Below, piece after piece: positions 10,594 through 34,023 of a DNA stretch of 64,000 nt. The DNA comes from Procambarus clarkii. Lineage: Eukaryota; Arthropoda; Malacostraca; Decapoda; Cambaridae. Within the stretch, counting starts at the first letter, position 1, and each line of letters starts with the position of its first letter. The position numbers and the translations under genes are program-made. The stretch lies in assembly GCF_040958095.1 (NCBI RefSeq), contig NC_091228.1:7721936-7785935 (forward strand), in the 5' to 3' direction. The notes under the pieces are model-generated. The model was not told the origin of the DNA. It did not search any database and saw only the letters and a list, made by a program, of their open reading frames with translations.

Positions 10594-10737
10594 GACAGCG
10601 TTCAATCCTAGACTGTCCAATTGGTTAGGCACCGTTCCTTCTCTCAGTCCTGTCCTAAATCCTTACCCTTATATCCCTACCAAGTGCTAATAAAGTGGTA
10701 ATAGTTTAGCCCTTTCTCTTAAAAATTTCCTTACCTC
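10594..10737 (+). mobile_element. SINE-2, diverged copy
   Basis: Begins in the B-box region (GCGTTCAATCCTAGACTGTCC) and keeps the body (GGCACCGTTCCTTC, CCTAAATCCTTACCC). The head is truncated. Confidence 0.6.
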
Positions 10738-11349
10738 TTATGAGCCATTTTACGAGCAAGTGAAACAAGGGATTCCCATTACAGTCAAGAGCCCCAATAT
10801 GAATCTGGCTTCATCTCTGTTCCCAAATTGGTTAAGGTGTTTGGTCAAATGTTAATAATCTAAACACCTTACAGAGCTTCATGTCCCCCTTTTTTTACCA
10901 AATTTAGAATTTTAGTTTGCCTTTAAGAATGGCCGTAATCATATTGTATCGAGCGACTGAATACAACACATTTAGAAATTTAGAAATTTACAAGACATTT
11001 AGAAAGATGAAATTAACAAATACTAAATTAACTATTCCTACAATATATGATTGCTTAGAAAACTTTTCCAGTTCGAGCAGACACGAAGACTGGATCTGCC
11101 AGAATCATTAATGTAATTTTGCCTTCCAGTATCATAGAAAAATGCGTTTTTGCAAGAAAGATTGTTGCAAAGTATATTATATATTTGTTTTGGGAGCAGT
11201 CGTAATGGTTGATATTCATTTTTTTATTTGATATAAAGGATTTGGTTCGAATCTTTTTTATTTTGTATAGGTTTACCTTTAACTGGAAAGGGGAAAAAAA
11301 TCACTATAGTTCATTATATATTACTAATGTCATTGTCCACAGAGCATAC

Positions 11350-11352
<3 letters not shown>
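10738..11352. other. Intergenic, no gene seen
   Basis: AT-rich. Short open frames only; nothing recognised. Confidence 0.45.
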
Positions 11353-11426
<74 letters not shown>

Positions 11427-11508
11427 ACTCTCTCTCTCTGTTTCCCTGTCTTCTCTCTATCTTTATCTCTCACATTCTCTTCTGTCTATCAATCATTCTG
11501 TAGTAGAC

Positions 11509-11604
<96 letters not shown>
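11353..11604. repeat. Two (CT)n microsatellites
   Basis: 11353-11421 and 11513-11604 are nearly pure CT. The interval between them is a decayed CT-rich stretch. Ser/Leu frames through it are artefacts. Confidence 0.95.
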
Positions 11605-11607
<3 letters not shown>

Positions 11608-11609
11608 AT

Positions 11610-13140
11610 CTATCTACATGTTCACGTAGCCTCCACACCGTACGCTTCTCAGTGAACCGAAGCCATGAACATGACCTGAAATGACCTGGAATTCCCGAGA
11701 AAATTGCCCTCTCAGGCCCTCCCAAATCAACTCTGGCTTCAGCTTCACTATCTGACTTCGCTATTCAACTATCCTATCCTAGTTTCCATTCCCCAACTAT
11801 TCTATATACGTCTCACCCGAACTATACGTTAATTATCCCTTCCCAACTAAGCAATTAGACCGAGATAAACGTCTTATTAATTGTTTTATTGACTTCCAAC
11901 CTCATTCCTTATTTATTTATCTATGTGTGATTACTTCACCATAGGTAATTCAATTTATATCACCCTCACAACTTCACGTCTCTCACATGTGTATTTGCGA
12001 AACATTTGCATCCTACATATTCATGCCTTTGTGAAGATCTATCCAGAGTGTGTTACGAAACGTTGGAAAAAATATTCCCTTCATTTATCATTAGTTTCTT
12101 TATCATGATTTTCGGGAGCTTCATTGCTCTTCATAACCCCGAGTGTTGGAAAATAGTTTGAAGTATAGAAAGCTTATAATCTGAGATTAATAACGCCAGC
12201 AATGTAGTCATATATAACTAAATATGCTTAATGGAACGCCTGCTGCTCAAGTATAAAATGTATATATACATATTATATAGACGTCACTCTATACGACGTC
12301 ACACATATGACATCACGGCTGAACGGATATAAACTGGGAGCAAAAACTAGTCTTGTCGAGACCAAAAGCTGTGAATGGGATGTTGAAATTGGGTAAGGGA
12401 GTTGTAATGAGGTTGTGGGGGGAAATGGGGATCTCACAAGGAGAATGGGGATGTTAGGGAGTATGGAAGTGAAGAGCATGAGGTTATGATGAACACAAAG
12501 GTGTGTATAATGAGTAAGGGGGGAGTGATGGGGAGGGATGGGGTATTAAGGGAATAATGGGAGTATTTTGGGTGTGATTGGGATCAGTGAGATGTGATGG
12601 GGATTATTAGGATGTGGCAGGGGAAAAATCAGGCAGACACTGGTAGCAGCACATATTATCAGGATGGAAGGGGAAATTTTATTAATTTATGTCACCTTAG
12701 AGAGAGATAGAGAGTGGGAGATCCGGAGTCTATTTATCTATCTGGCATCGACCTGCAAATTACTAGTTGACACTGTCATCTGGTGAAGTAACAAATCCAT
12801 GTCGCTTATAGCCTCTTCTGTATAGGAAAGTTGTCCTTTTGATGGGAATAATTATTATTGTATATTAAGAATTTATTTCAAGACAGAACCCTGATCATTG
12901 TGAGTACGAGACAAGGAATAAGTCTCTGGATGTACCTCGAGTTTGTCCTCAACTCAAGTGACTGGTGATATGGATACTTAGAGTATTGAGACAGTTTAAG
13001 TCAGTCTTTCTTCAACTAAAATATCGCCATTTTGAGAACTAGCCACCTCGATTATATGTGAAATATATTACCACTTCCGAGTGTCTATCCTCAACTCTAT
13101 CCTACATCCCCGACCCTCTCCCTCTGTAACCTTCCATACC
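11610..13140. other. Intergenic, no gene seen
   Basis: Mixed sequence with G-rich runs on the plus strand near 12480-12620 (TGATGGGGA words). No supported exon. Confidence 0.45.
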
Positions 13141-13143
13141 CAC

Positions 13144-13340
13144 CCCCTGTGGTACCTTTGCATCCCACTGCCTGTGGTGCCTTTCCACCCCATCCCCTGT
13201 GGTGCCTTTGTATCCCACTGCCTGTGGTGCCTTTCCACCCCATCCCCTGTCGTGCCTTTCCACCCCATCCACTATGGTACCTTTCCACCCCACCCTCTGT
13301 GGTGCCTTTCCATCCCATCCCCTGTGGTACCTTGCCTACC
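13144..13340. repeat. 25-bp / 50-bp minisatellite
   Basis: CCCCTGTGGTGCCTTTCC plus ACCCCAT units. Starts at 13144, 13194 and 13244 show a 50-bp higher-order repeat, each made of two 25-bp halves. Cys/Pro or Gly/His frames on either strand are by-products. Confidence 0.88.
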
Positions 13341-13344
13341 AATC

Positions 13345-14147
13345 ACTTGCTAGGTCTTCCCACATTCACCCAGTGATACCTCCATCCCCATTACTACTGT
13401 GGAATCTCCCTCACCCTCTCGAGAAAATTCTCTCTCCCTTACCTGTGATAAAGTGGCCCCGCCCTCATCTTCGATACCTCTAACTCTGACTCCTCAACTT
13501 CTATCCCAAACCTGTGCCACAGCCTTCCTCTGCACTTCCAAACCCTCTTATGGGTGTGTTAAGAAAAGCCGACTATCTTACAGCATCTTCCTAACGATCC
13601 GGTCCTCATTACAATCACAGGTGGTCCGGGAACAGCCTTGAGCTCTCCCGTCTTGCTGATTCATCTTGTGCCTCTTCAGTTTTCCTCTCTTCTTCCCCCC
13701 TCCTCTCTTATCCCCTCCTCGTCTGTCCTCTTTCTCATTATCTCCTCTGTACCTTGGTTTCCAGATCGCCTCTTCCACACAATAATTCCATGGTGGTGGT
13801 GGTGTTTTTAGATTCAGCTACTCGCAACAAAATGTTTCAAAGTAGCACGGGCTATGGTGAGCCCGTAGTGGACTTACCTGGCACAGGAACGGGGCTGTAG
13901 CTGATAAATTCGATAAATTTCATTTCGTGCTTACGTTATGTAACACTTTTCACCCTTACACACCTTGTTACCTTCTCACACACACACTGTTACACCCTCT
14001 CACACCCATTACTCCCCCACCCTCTCTCACCCATTCACGGTCTTTGTTCTAAAAAAAACCTGTTTTCCCTCCCTGTTTTTACATGTTCAGCTGTGACGTT
14101 ATTATCTATGTGACGTCGCAGTGAGGGATTTTACCTCTGACAGTAAC
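13345..14147. other. Intergenic, no gene seen
   Basis: Pyrimidine-rich on the plus strand to about 13780, then a short segment (13790-13920) with AGCCCGTAGTGG that looks like a dispersed repeat but has no second copy here. Confidence 0.4.
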
Positions 14148-14200
14148 CATATATATATAATATATAATATATATATTATATTATATTATATTATATACAC
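14148..14200. repeat. (TA)n-rich tract
   Basis: ATATATATAATATATAATAT-type sequence between intergenic DNA and the Penelope-containing block. Confidence 0.8.
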
Positions 14201-14533
14201 ACAATAATAATAATAAAATTCGTATGTTTTGGTAGCAGTCTTTCTTGTAAACATATGTTGTTGAATATGACCGAAAAGGTAATAATAATAATTTTAACAC
14301 GAATTTTCTCAATATTTCTTGTGTTTTTCTGCACTGTCGAGGGTAATTGAAATATCAACTCTCCAAAATTCATTTTTATTTTTGGTCTAACGCCTAGAAG
14401 CGTTTCGTAAGGGCTTCCTACATTCTCAAAGACTTATTTTCACTTAACACTACACTTATGATACACTTAATACACTGTGTATGATATATTTAACCTACAT
14501 CTTACTATTATATTCGTTTTGGGTGAGGTGGGT

Positions 14534-15185
14534 ACATAAGAATGAAAGTAACTGCCGAGGGCCTATTGGCCCATACGGGGACTTGAAATTGGTAGAATGT
14601 AGTTATGCGTTAATTGGCTGTTGATTGCTGGTGTTGACTTTTTGATGTGTAGTGCCTAGCTGATGTCGAGCCTTCTGCTATCTCTGTATCTATCGATGAC
14701 TTCTGTGTTGTTTGTTAAGATTTCCCTGGTGATGGTCTGGTTGTGAGAAGAGATTATATTTTCCTTGATGGAGCCCCTGTTGCTTATGCATTGTTAATCG
14801 CCTAGAAAGAGACGTTGTCGTCTTGCCTATATACTGAGTTCTTTGGGGCTTACAGTCCCCAAGTGGGCATTTGAAGGCATAGACGACGTTGGTTTCCTTA
14901 AAGGCGTTCTGTTCGGTGTCTGGGGAGTTTTTCATGAGTAGGTTGACCATTTTTTAGTTTTATAGTATATTGTCAATTGTTGACCAGACCACACACTAAA
15001 AGTTGAAGGGACGACGACGTTTCGGTCCGTCCTGGACCATTCGCAAGTCGAGAATGGTCCAGGATGGACCGAAACGTCGTCGTCCCTTCAACTTCTTGTC
15101 AATTGTATTTTCTTATTTTTGTCTGTAAGGGATAACGTTCCTATTAACAATGTCTTTCAGGACCCTTTCCTCAGTTTCATGAGCT
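14534..15185 (-). pseudogene. Penelope-like retroelement remnant (GIY-YIG endonuclease region)
   Basis: On the minus strand, 14950-14690 encodes FKETNVVYAFKCPLGDCK then TQYIGKTTTSLSRRL, the GIY-YIG core of Penelope-like elements. Before it, in a shifted frame, is LKDIVNRNVIPYRQKN, and after it TREILTNNTEVIDR then RRLDI. Both flanks are typical of this family. The reading frame is broken by frameshifts and by a family R insertion at 14981-15095. A short segment at 14534-14582 (GGCCTATTGGCCCATACG) also occurs in the LINE 3' ends at 48968 and 35213. Dead element. Confidence 0.72.
14981..15095. mobile_element. Palindromic short retroposon (family R), copy 3
   Basis: Tail-to-tail arms with GTTTCGGTCCGTCC and its complement. 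It is flanked by a perfect 11-bp duplication TTGTCAATTGT (14970-14980 and 15096-15106), and it interrupts the Penelope remnant, so it is younger than that element. Confidence 0.88.
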
Positions 15186-15227
15186 GTGGAAAAGAAGTAC
15201 CTGAAAACAGCCTAATTTTTCCCAGTT

Positions 15228-15346
15228 CCCAAGCACTGGTTGGGAAGCATTACTTTCCCCCGTCCCATCGCAAATCTTGATCCTGACACCTTTACAGTGA
15301 TATTTAGTCGTATTGGTCTTATGCTCTCCCCTCATAATTCCCTTCC
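15228..15346 (+). mobile_element. SINE-2, partial
   Basis: Family body (TTCCCCCGTCCCATCGCAAA, TATTTAGTCGTATTGG) without a clear head. Confidence 0.5.
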
Positions 15347-15527
15347 CTTGAAAATCTTTATAACAATACACTCGTGCTGTCGCAAACCTGAATATTTTAA
15401 TAGCGGTACAGCCGTACTCTGTACCACACCCTGTATACAGAACACCCTCATACACTCACCTATCCACACTCCGGACAAATCTCGAAATATGGGTTTTATT
15501 TCTCACATTTACCCATTTCCAGTGTGT

Positions 15528-15747
15528 CCAGCACACTGGACTTGTGATCCTGTGGTCCCGGGTTCGATCCCGGGCGCCGGAGAGAAACAATGGGCGGAGT
15601 TTCATTCACGCTATGCCCCTGTTACCTAGCACTAAAATAGGTACCTGGGTGTTAGTCAGCTGTCAAGGGGTGCTTCCTGGGGGTGGAGGCCTGGTCGAGG
15701 ACCGGGCCGCGGGGACACTAAAACCCCGAAATCATCGCAAGATAACC
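15528..15747 (+). mobile_element. SINE-1, 5'-truncated copy
   Basis: Starts inside the tRNA-like head (CAGCACACTGGACTTGTGAT), keeps the B box GGGTTCGATCCC, and continues through GGTACCTGGGTGTTAGTCAG to CATCGCAAGATAACC. Confidence 0.82.
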
Positions 15748-15760
15748 TTGTGTTTGATAT

Positions 15761-15874
15761 GCAGGCGATGAGTGACAATAACGTGGCTGAAGTATGTTGA
15801 CCAGACCACTCACTAGAAGTTGAAGGGACGACGACGTTTCGGTCCGTCCTGGACCATTCTCAAGTCGATTGTCT
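15761..15874 (+). mobile_element. Short retroposon (family R), copy 4
   Basis: Single-arm unit from GCAGGCGATGAG to CTCAAGTCGATTGTC, flanked by a 10-bp duplication TGTTTGATAT (15751-15760 and 15875-15884). It lies at the end of the SINE-1 copy. Confidence 0.85.
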
Positions 15875-15884
15875 TGTTTGATAT

Positions 15885-16661
15885 CCCCAAAAACAGTCTT
15901 TCGTACAGACTTGCTCAACCTTTCTTTGATGTCCTCAAATACCCTTCATACAATGTACAACGATGTCCATGGAAATTCTTGACACACCCACAATCATAAA
16001 CAGAATGATTTTTCATTTACAAAACTCGCCCTAACCCATTCGATGCCCTCACGCACTTACACTCACTCACACACCCTTGACACTACACCTCAATTGGAAG
16101 ACCCACCAACCACCATCACGTCTGCCATTAGGCTTTCCCTAACCACAGGGGAAGGCGGACCTTGACTGTGGGATTTTCCTGATCCTCCTCCTCCTCACTC
16201 TGTCCTTCGTGGTGGGAGGTGTTCCTGTTTTCCCTTGACCCTCTTGCTGTCCTCTCTTCCTCTTTCCCTCTCTCTCTGGTTGTACCCAGAAACGTGATGT
16301 TCTCACACACAGCTCATATGTTAACAGTTACTTGGAGCGTGAAGGTTCAGGTCTTCGTGACGTGTGGGTGAATCTTCTTTCTTGTCCAGGACCATCTTCC
16401 TCTCCTCCTTCATTTGTATTTGATTCGTAAATCAGTGATTTTTGTCTTGTCTTCAGTTGTGTGTTTACAATTTCTCTTTAATATTACTTCCATTTCCTAT
16501 ATACTGATTTTGTGTTATCTAATTCATATTCGATGTTTCGTAATTTGTGTTGTATATAACGACTTCAGTATAAAATATTTAAAAAAAATGAGGGCTTACT
16601 AAGCTCTTTTATAATTATTTTAAGAACATTGGTATATACTTCGTCAGGCCCTGAGGACACC
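15885..16661. other. Intergenic, no gene seen
   Basis: No recognisable exon or repeat unit. Confidence 0.4.
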
Positions 16662-16855
16662 TTGAGTTGATAATAGTTTGATTTCTTGAGTTGATAATAG
16701 TTTGATTTCTTGAGTTGATAATAGTTTGATTTCTTGAGTTGATAATAGTTTGATTTCTTGAGTTGATAATAGTTTGATTTCTTGAGTTGATAATAGTTTG
16801 ATTTCTTGAGTTGATAATAGTTTGATTTCTTGAGTTGATAATAGTTTGATTTCTT
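16662..16855. repeat. 24-bp minisatellite, 8 copies
   Basis: Unit TTGAGTTGATAATAGTTTGA plus TTTC. Copies are essentially identical until the last, which decays. Confidence 0.95.
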
Positions 16856-17217
16856 CAGTTTTTAATAGTTTTCTCTCTGGTAACCAGTAAGATTTATCTT
16901 TACTTACCCTACTCTCTTTTAGCGTTTCTCTTTTTATTCATATTTATTGCTAGTGTGACAGATTGTTGACCTGAATAGTCATCCCCATTCTTAACTCTTG
17001 TTTAATTTTCACTACAGTGTGTTCACTGTTAACGAGTGATGACATAATGGTACAGAAACGATAACCTGTAACTTAGGAAGCGAATGCAACAAAAAAATTG
17101 ATCAACCCAATAAATTTGTCTAATGTCAGATCTTCAATAGCAAAGGATCGTTTCGCATCGATTTTTGGAAATTTAGAACATCTACAACAGTTTATTTTCG
17201 ACATAGAGTGAACTCAG

Positions 17218-17331
17218 TGCAGGCGAGGAGTCACAATAACGTGGCTGAAGTATGTTGACCAGACCACACACTAGATATTTAAGGGACGACGACGTTTCGG
17301 TCCGTCCTGGACCATTCTCAAGTCGATTGTG
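17218..17331 (+). mobile_element. Short retroposon (family R), copy 5
   Basis: Single arm TGCAGGCGAGGAGTCACAAT ... CTCAAGTCGATTGTG. No clear flanking duplication. Confidence 0.8.
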
Positions 17332-17573
17332 ATAAGGGAAGGAGGCGAAGACAATAAAGAGGAGTTCATTGAGTGAACACAATATTTGGCTCTATATAGA
17401 GTTATTGTTCCTCCACATAAGTGGTTCTGAGACTAAGTGGAATGTAAAATTTGTATTCCCCTTCAATTTACCTGGCGCTAATGAGACCTCACCTGGGTTA
17501 CGCTGTATCACTTGGGCCCCTAATCTATAGTATGGATATATATACTATATATATAATATATATATATAATATA

Positions 17574-17824
17574 AACATTGAATTATAGACCTAAGAGGAA
17601 CTAATAGTAATTGAATAACTCCATATTCTTAATACATCTTCAAAGAAATTATTCCTGAATTCGGGAACTACCTTTCTCTTCACACTGTATATCTATATTC
17701 TCAAGACACACATACAGTGTGAAGAGAAACGTAATTCCCGGATTCAGGAATAATTTCTTTGAAGATGTATTAAGAATATGGAGTTATTCAATTACTATTC
17801 CTCTTAGGTCTATAATTAAATGTT
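17574..17824. mobile_element. Palindromic MITE-like element of about 250 bp
   Basis: Arms 17578-17691 and 17713-17822 are inverted copies (ACTCCATATTCTTAATACAT / ATGTATTAAGAATATGGAGT) around a spacer of about 20 bp. The termini AATTATAGACC / GGTCTATAATT pair. Class unknown. Confidence 0.72.
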
Positions 17825-17829
17825 AGTTT

Positions 17830-18555
17830 ATGTAAACTAACCTAAATATAAATTCAAACACTAATAATTTAATCTGAATTTGAATTGGTTAATTATTTTC
17901 GTATAAGTGGAACAACGGGATTCTTGCCTGAAGACTACATATGAATGAAAGGTATTAAAATTTGGAAATAAACTTGGTTTTTAAAGCTAAACTGTCAAGA
18001 AAGAAGTCATAAAGAAATGTTAGACAAGTTTTCGTTAAAATTATTTATATAAGAAACCATTAGCTAGTCAGTGGGGTCTCTGGCGAGCGTACTAAAGTTC
18101 CATGTAACGTCATCTACTTGGAAGTTAGAAATTACGATACCGAGAACCATCAGTGAAAATAATTTGATGTAATCTGTGCCTATCAGGTATGGACCAACAG
18201 CCCTACTTCTTTTTCGGTCTTATGGGACTACAGCCTACTACAGTGATCATATTTCGTTATCTGAATGACTTCACACGGTATTCATGGGAAGATGACAAAT
18301 AAAAACTAACCACGATATCCAAAGCCACTAAAATTGCTCATTCTTCGAGCAAGAAAGATTTTTAATATACATGTAGTATCATGATATAAATATCTCACCT
18401 GTGGCTCGGTTTTTAATTAGGATATCAAAAACAGATGTTTTTCTTGTGCATTCTGCTAGCATTCATTCAGGAAATTATGCACTTTCTCAGTGTTAGTACT
18501 AATTGAGGGGAATACAAGTTATTACAAAAATAATAACAATAAATATACTTATTTT
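17830..18555. other. Intergenic, no gene seen
   Basis: AT-rich sequence downstream of gene 2. Nothing recognised. Confidence 0.45.
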
Positions 18556-18561
18556 TTTATT
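18556..18561 (-). terminator. Candidate poly(A) signal of gene 2
   Basis: AATAAA on the minus strand, about 435 nt past the WAP-exon stop. No transcript support. Confidence 0.4.
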
Positions 18562-18996
18562 ATATAATGTCACGGAGGGCAGATAAATTATGGCATCATT
18601 CACGAACAGTTTGGTTTACCACAATTTTGTGGAAACAAGCTTGGTACCTGTAATTCGTAATAACATGGATATCGAATTTACAGTCAAATACATGACCAAA
18701 TCTTGACTATTAAATCGGATTTCAGACCTGAAATTTCGCTTGTTGATGAAGTAATTTAGTTATCAGTTTAGTTTCCGTCCTGACGAGTAATGGGATCATC
18801 AGATTTGAGAGAAGATGACTCCTTCTTATCCCTTTTATACCTTCAGGAGTATCTTTTCTCCAGCGAACCATCATCAATCATCATAAACACTGCAATCTGG
18901 AGCTGCAATTACGAAGTGCCACTACCCACGAGTCCTTACTAAAATATGGCATCACAAGCATCCATTACCACCACTGCCATCGCCGCCACCATGCTG

Positions 18997-30638
<11,642 letters not shown>

Positions 30639-30661
30639 GAGGTCTGGATGAGAGCTTCTTC

Positions 30662-30670
30662 TTTATATAT
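30662..30670 (-). promoter_or_regulatory. Gene 2 TATA box
   Basis: Minus strand TATATAAA, first T at 30669, about 31 nt before a CTCACATT initiator-like site (A at 30638). Upstream (30675-30800) is G-rich on the minus strand. Confidence 0.65.
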
Positions 30671-30978
30671 ATCCTGTCAGTGGCCCCCCTCAGCCCTACT
30701 ACCTTCCCCCCTCCTGGTGCCCTTCAGTCCACCCCTTCCCCTCCCTCCTTCAGCCAGCAGGTAGATCCCCTACTGGTACCTGAGGTACCAGGGGAAGGGG
30801 GGTATGAATTTGAGGAAGGAGTGGCGCTAAAAATGTGTGTGTGTGTGTGTGTGTGTGGTTGGTATTCAGGTATGTGTGCCTGCAGGGTAGAGTTTGTTAG
30901 TGTCTGCAGCAGTGAGTTGTCTAAAGGGGAGAACTCTGCTTTTTTTTACTCCACTGTAGTGCACTGCAGTACAGAGGA

Positions 30979-31225
30979 GGAGCCGGTCGGCCGAGCGGAC
31001 AGCACACTGGGCTTGTGATCCTGTGGTCTTCGGTTCGATCCCAGGCGCCGGCGAGAAACAATGGGCAAAGTTTCTTTCTGTGCCCCTGTTACCTAGCAGT
31101 AAAATAGGTACCTGGGTGTTAGTCAGCTGTCACGGGCTGCTTCCTGGGGGTGGAGGCCTGGTCGTGGACCGGGCCGCGGGGGACACTAAAGCCCCGAAAT
31201 CATCTCAAGATATCCTCAAGATAAC
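30979..31225 (+). mobile_element. SINE-1, full length
   Basis: Complete tRNA-like head (GGAGCCGGTCGGCCGAGCGG ... GGTTCGATCCCAGGCGCCGG) and body, ending ATCTCAAGATATCCTCAAG. It lies about 310 bp upstream of the gene 2 TATA box, transcribed divergently from gene 2. Confidence 0.86.
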
Positions 31226-31458
31226 CACTGTGCTGTGTAAGATGACACAAGATGTTATCTTGTGTTATCATGTCCAAGATGTCACAGACTCGAAAATTCT
31301 ATCTGGTATTTTTGAGACGCGTTTGTTTCCTGTTTTCCATTGTGTCCTCTTGTGCTACTGTTCCTTAATTTGCTTCAATATTTACTTTTTAAATCCCCCC
31401 TTAGTATCTTGTAAGTCGTTAACATGTTTGCCCAACACCTTCTCGACTCAAAAGTAGT

Positions 31459-31719
31459 GAGGAGTTGCTCTTACAGTTGGACTGGACGGTAGAGCCACGG
31501 TCTCGCTTCATACAGGTTGGGGGTTCAATCCCCGACCGTCCAAGTGGTTGGGCACCATTCCTTTTCCCCCGTCCCATCCCAAATCCATATCCTGACCCCT
31601 TTCCAAGAGCTATATAGTCGTAATGGCATGGCACTTTCCCCTGAAAACTCCCTCCCTCCCCGTGTCATTCTTCATAGCTCAGGATCGATCCTTATTGCAT
31701 TTATTAGGACCTTTTCAAG
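31459..31719 (+). mobile_element. SINE-2, full copy
   Basis: Nearly identical to 27671-27931, including the 5' GAGGAGTTGCTCTTACAG and 3' ACCTTTTCAAG ends, with different flanks. It adjoins the LINE remnant that follows. Confidence 0.85.
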
Positions 31720-32560
31720 ATTTGAGTTTGAGTTTCTTCCGGAAGGGGTTCCTGACTGAGACTCTATATTCAATATTTGGTCTCGCAAAGGATATGTATG
31801 ACTCTCTGAAGGGATCTTTGTCCAAATTCTTGAAGGATAACCAGATATTTGCCCTCGTTATCCTGCTGACGTGTGCCTCTGGTGTTAGATATCGAGTTGC
31901 GTTCACTTTCTCTTTTCCACTTGTTGGAAGTTGACTTTCCTTGATCCTGGAGTGTATTTGAGGTCTTCTTTGTTCCAACTCTTATCTTCATAATCGTGCA
32001 TTTATTGAGGTTAAATTCTAGTAGCCATTCCTCAGACCAGCTCATAAGATTATTTAGTTCATCTTCTAATATATATTGCAGTCCACCTGAGATCTTGATT
32101 CGCCTCATTATCTTAGCTCTGTTAAATAGTTTTCTTATGTTAGGAATAGAATGGGCCTTAGTTCCGACCCTTGGGGTACTCTGATTCATATGCAGGCGAT
32201 GAGTCACAATAACGTGGCTGAAGTATGTTGACCAGACCACACACTAGAAATTGAAGGGACGACGACGTTTCGGTCCGTCCTGGACCATTCTCAAGTCGAT
32301 TGTGGTCCATTCTCAAGTCTCACAATCGACTTGAGAATGGTCCAGGACGGACCGAAACGTCGTCGTCCCTTCACCTTCTAGTGTGTGGTCTGGTCAACAT
32401 ACTTTAGCCACGTTATTGTGACTCATCGCCTCCTTGCTTTCTTCCTGGTAGGTACTCCTTCATATACTTTAGTACTCTTAATGATTTATCAGCCTGTTTT
32501 TCCAGTTGGTACAAGAGAAGAGTTTCAAAAACTTTCTGGCAGTCCAGTTGGCATGTTTAT
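31720..32560 (-). pseudogene. Dead LINE reverse transcriptase, interrupted by a palindromic element
   Basis: Minus-strand blocks in order: DCQKVFETLLLYQLEKQADK and YMKEYLPGRK (32545-32435), an insertion, then YILEDELNNLMSWSEEWLLE and FNLNKCTIMKI (about 32080-31970), then further degraded C-terminal sequence to about 31740. The order matches a non-LTR RT. Stops and frameshifts are present. Confidence 0.7.
32191..32430. mobile_element. Palindromic short retroposon (family R), copy 6
   Basis: Two full arms tail to tail, both reaching the GCAGGCGATGAGTCAC end, with a short repeated centre (CATTCTCAAGTC). Inserted in the LINE remnant. No clear target-site duplication. Confidence 0.85.
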
Positions 32561-32561
32561 G

Positions 32562-32665
32562 TAATCACCTAGTTATACTCACCTAATTGTGCTTGCGGGT
32601 GTTGAGCTTTGGCTCTTTGGTCACACCTCTCAACTGTCAATCATCTGGTGTACAAATTACTGAAC
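32562..32665 (-). mobile_element. LINE 3'-end fragment
   Basis: Matches the 3372 copy (CACCTAGTTATACTCACCTA, GAGCTTTGGCTCTTTGGTC). Confidence 0.55.
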
Positions 32666-32695
32666 ATTATTATGTTCCACCGAACTTGTCTTCTT

Positions 32696-32750
32696 GTGTG
32701 TGTCTACGTGTGTGCGTGTGTGTGTGTGCGTGTGTGTGTGTGTGCGTGTT

Positions 32751-32790
<40 letters not shown>
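32696..32790. repeat. (GT)n microsatellite
   Basis: GT array with GC interruptions, close to the LINE 3' end above. Confidence 0.9.
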
Positions 32791-32795
<5 letters not shown>

Positions 32796-32799
32796 ATTA

Positions 32800-33977
32800 T
32801 GTACCAGTTCTTGAGTGTCACCACTAAATTGACCTTCGATATAGTGTACATGTTGCTTAACCTTTCAAGTTCTGTCACCGTTACGTTTAAAGTTGTTTGT
32901 GTAGTCTGAAACAACCAATTCTCTATTTCAGTCTATTTCATTATTCCCCGATGACAAAGAACCTTTATTTTTGTACCCTCTGTGTCACTCATTCCTAGTT
33001 TCCTATTTTCTATGTACCCATTGTCTTGTTCATGTCCCCCCCCCCCTATTTTAAATAGCCTAACCTTGTCTACCTTGTCAATATCCCAGAATGCGTGCAT
33101 GCGTGCTTGTCAGTTGGGTCTTCTTCCCTAGAACCGGTTTCACTAACAGGTCCGTTTATGTGATTTTTTTGCTTACTGCACCAGAGAAATTGCAATTCTC
33201 CCTAGCGACAGGCTGAGATAATAGCCAGGTAATTTGAGAAAATAATATTCTTGAAGACAGTTGATAAGTTTTTTCTGTCTGGCGATTGACTACACGGCAC
33301 CTCGGATACATTTCCGACGGTTCCTTTCATATAAAAGGGATGACGCCGAGGAAAATAAGACTCGCGTCCCTACCAAAACGATATTGTAATGTACTCTCCC
33401 TCCATCAATTGACAGCGATGGAGGGAGAGTACGACGATACTCCCTCTTCACGTGAGTGAAGATCGTACCGTGTCGTGATCTTAGACCCTTCGACGCTGAC
33501 CCAGGAATGATCGAACACCTTGGCACTCGCGACCTCGCTTGGTCTCGCTTGTGACGATCTCCCAGCAGGATGACCAAACAGCCCAGGCACACAAAAGGAC
33601 TCTCGCAATCTTTCCGAACAGAGGGCCGTGCTTGGTCCTCTGTTGATGGTGTTGAGGGCGTGAGGGACTCCCTGTCTCGCTGTCACGGACATTATTTCTG
33701 GTGCCTCGCCTGGCTTGGGGTTGAGAGGAAAGCCAAGGGTGATTTATGGACACTGGTGCTATTACAGTACGTCTTCAAGGCCCCGACATTTTGAACTGGA
33801 CACGAAACTCTGGTCTGAGAGTTTCCCTTTCCTACCATAAACGAACCATCAAATGGTTTACCATCACATCTGTTTGGAGATAAAATCTTGAAACTTCGGG
33901 AGAATAAAAATACAAAATTTGGGTATGGAATAACACGCATTACTGAATATATAATTTTGACATTAATGTTTCTTCCA

Positions 33978-33978
<1 letters not shown>
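32800..33978. other. Intergenic; GC-rich island 33370-33770 unassigned
   Basis: Mostly unremarkable. 33370-33770 is richer in GC and open in several minus-strand frames (60-100 codons), with a small hairpin (CCCTCCATC / GATGGAGGG) near 33400-33425. No family is recognised and no paired splice sites were found; it could be an unknown dispersed repeat. Confidence 0.4.

Positions 33979-34021
<43 letters not shown>
33979..34021. repeat. (CA)n microsatellite
   Basis: About 21 CA units. Confidence 0.95.

Positions 34022-34023
<2 letters not shown>

Noticed and set aside
30979-31050. A functional tRNA gene
   Set aside because: The tRNA-like head is fused to a SINE body found in five copies, and the cloverleaf is imperfect. 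SINE-2 and SINE-3 heads were rejected for the same reason.
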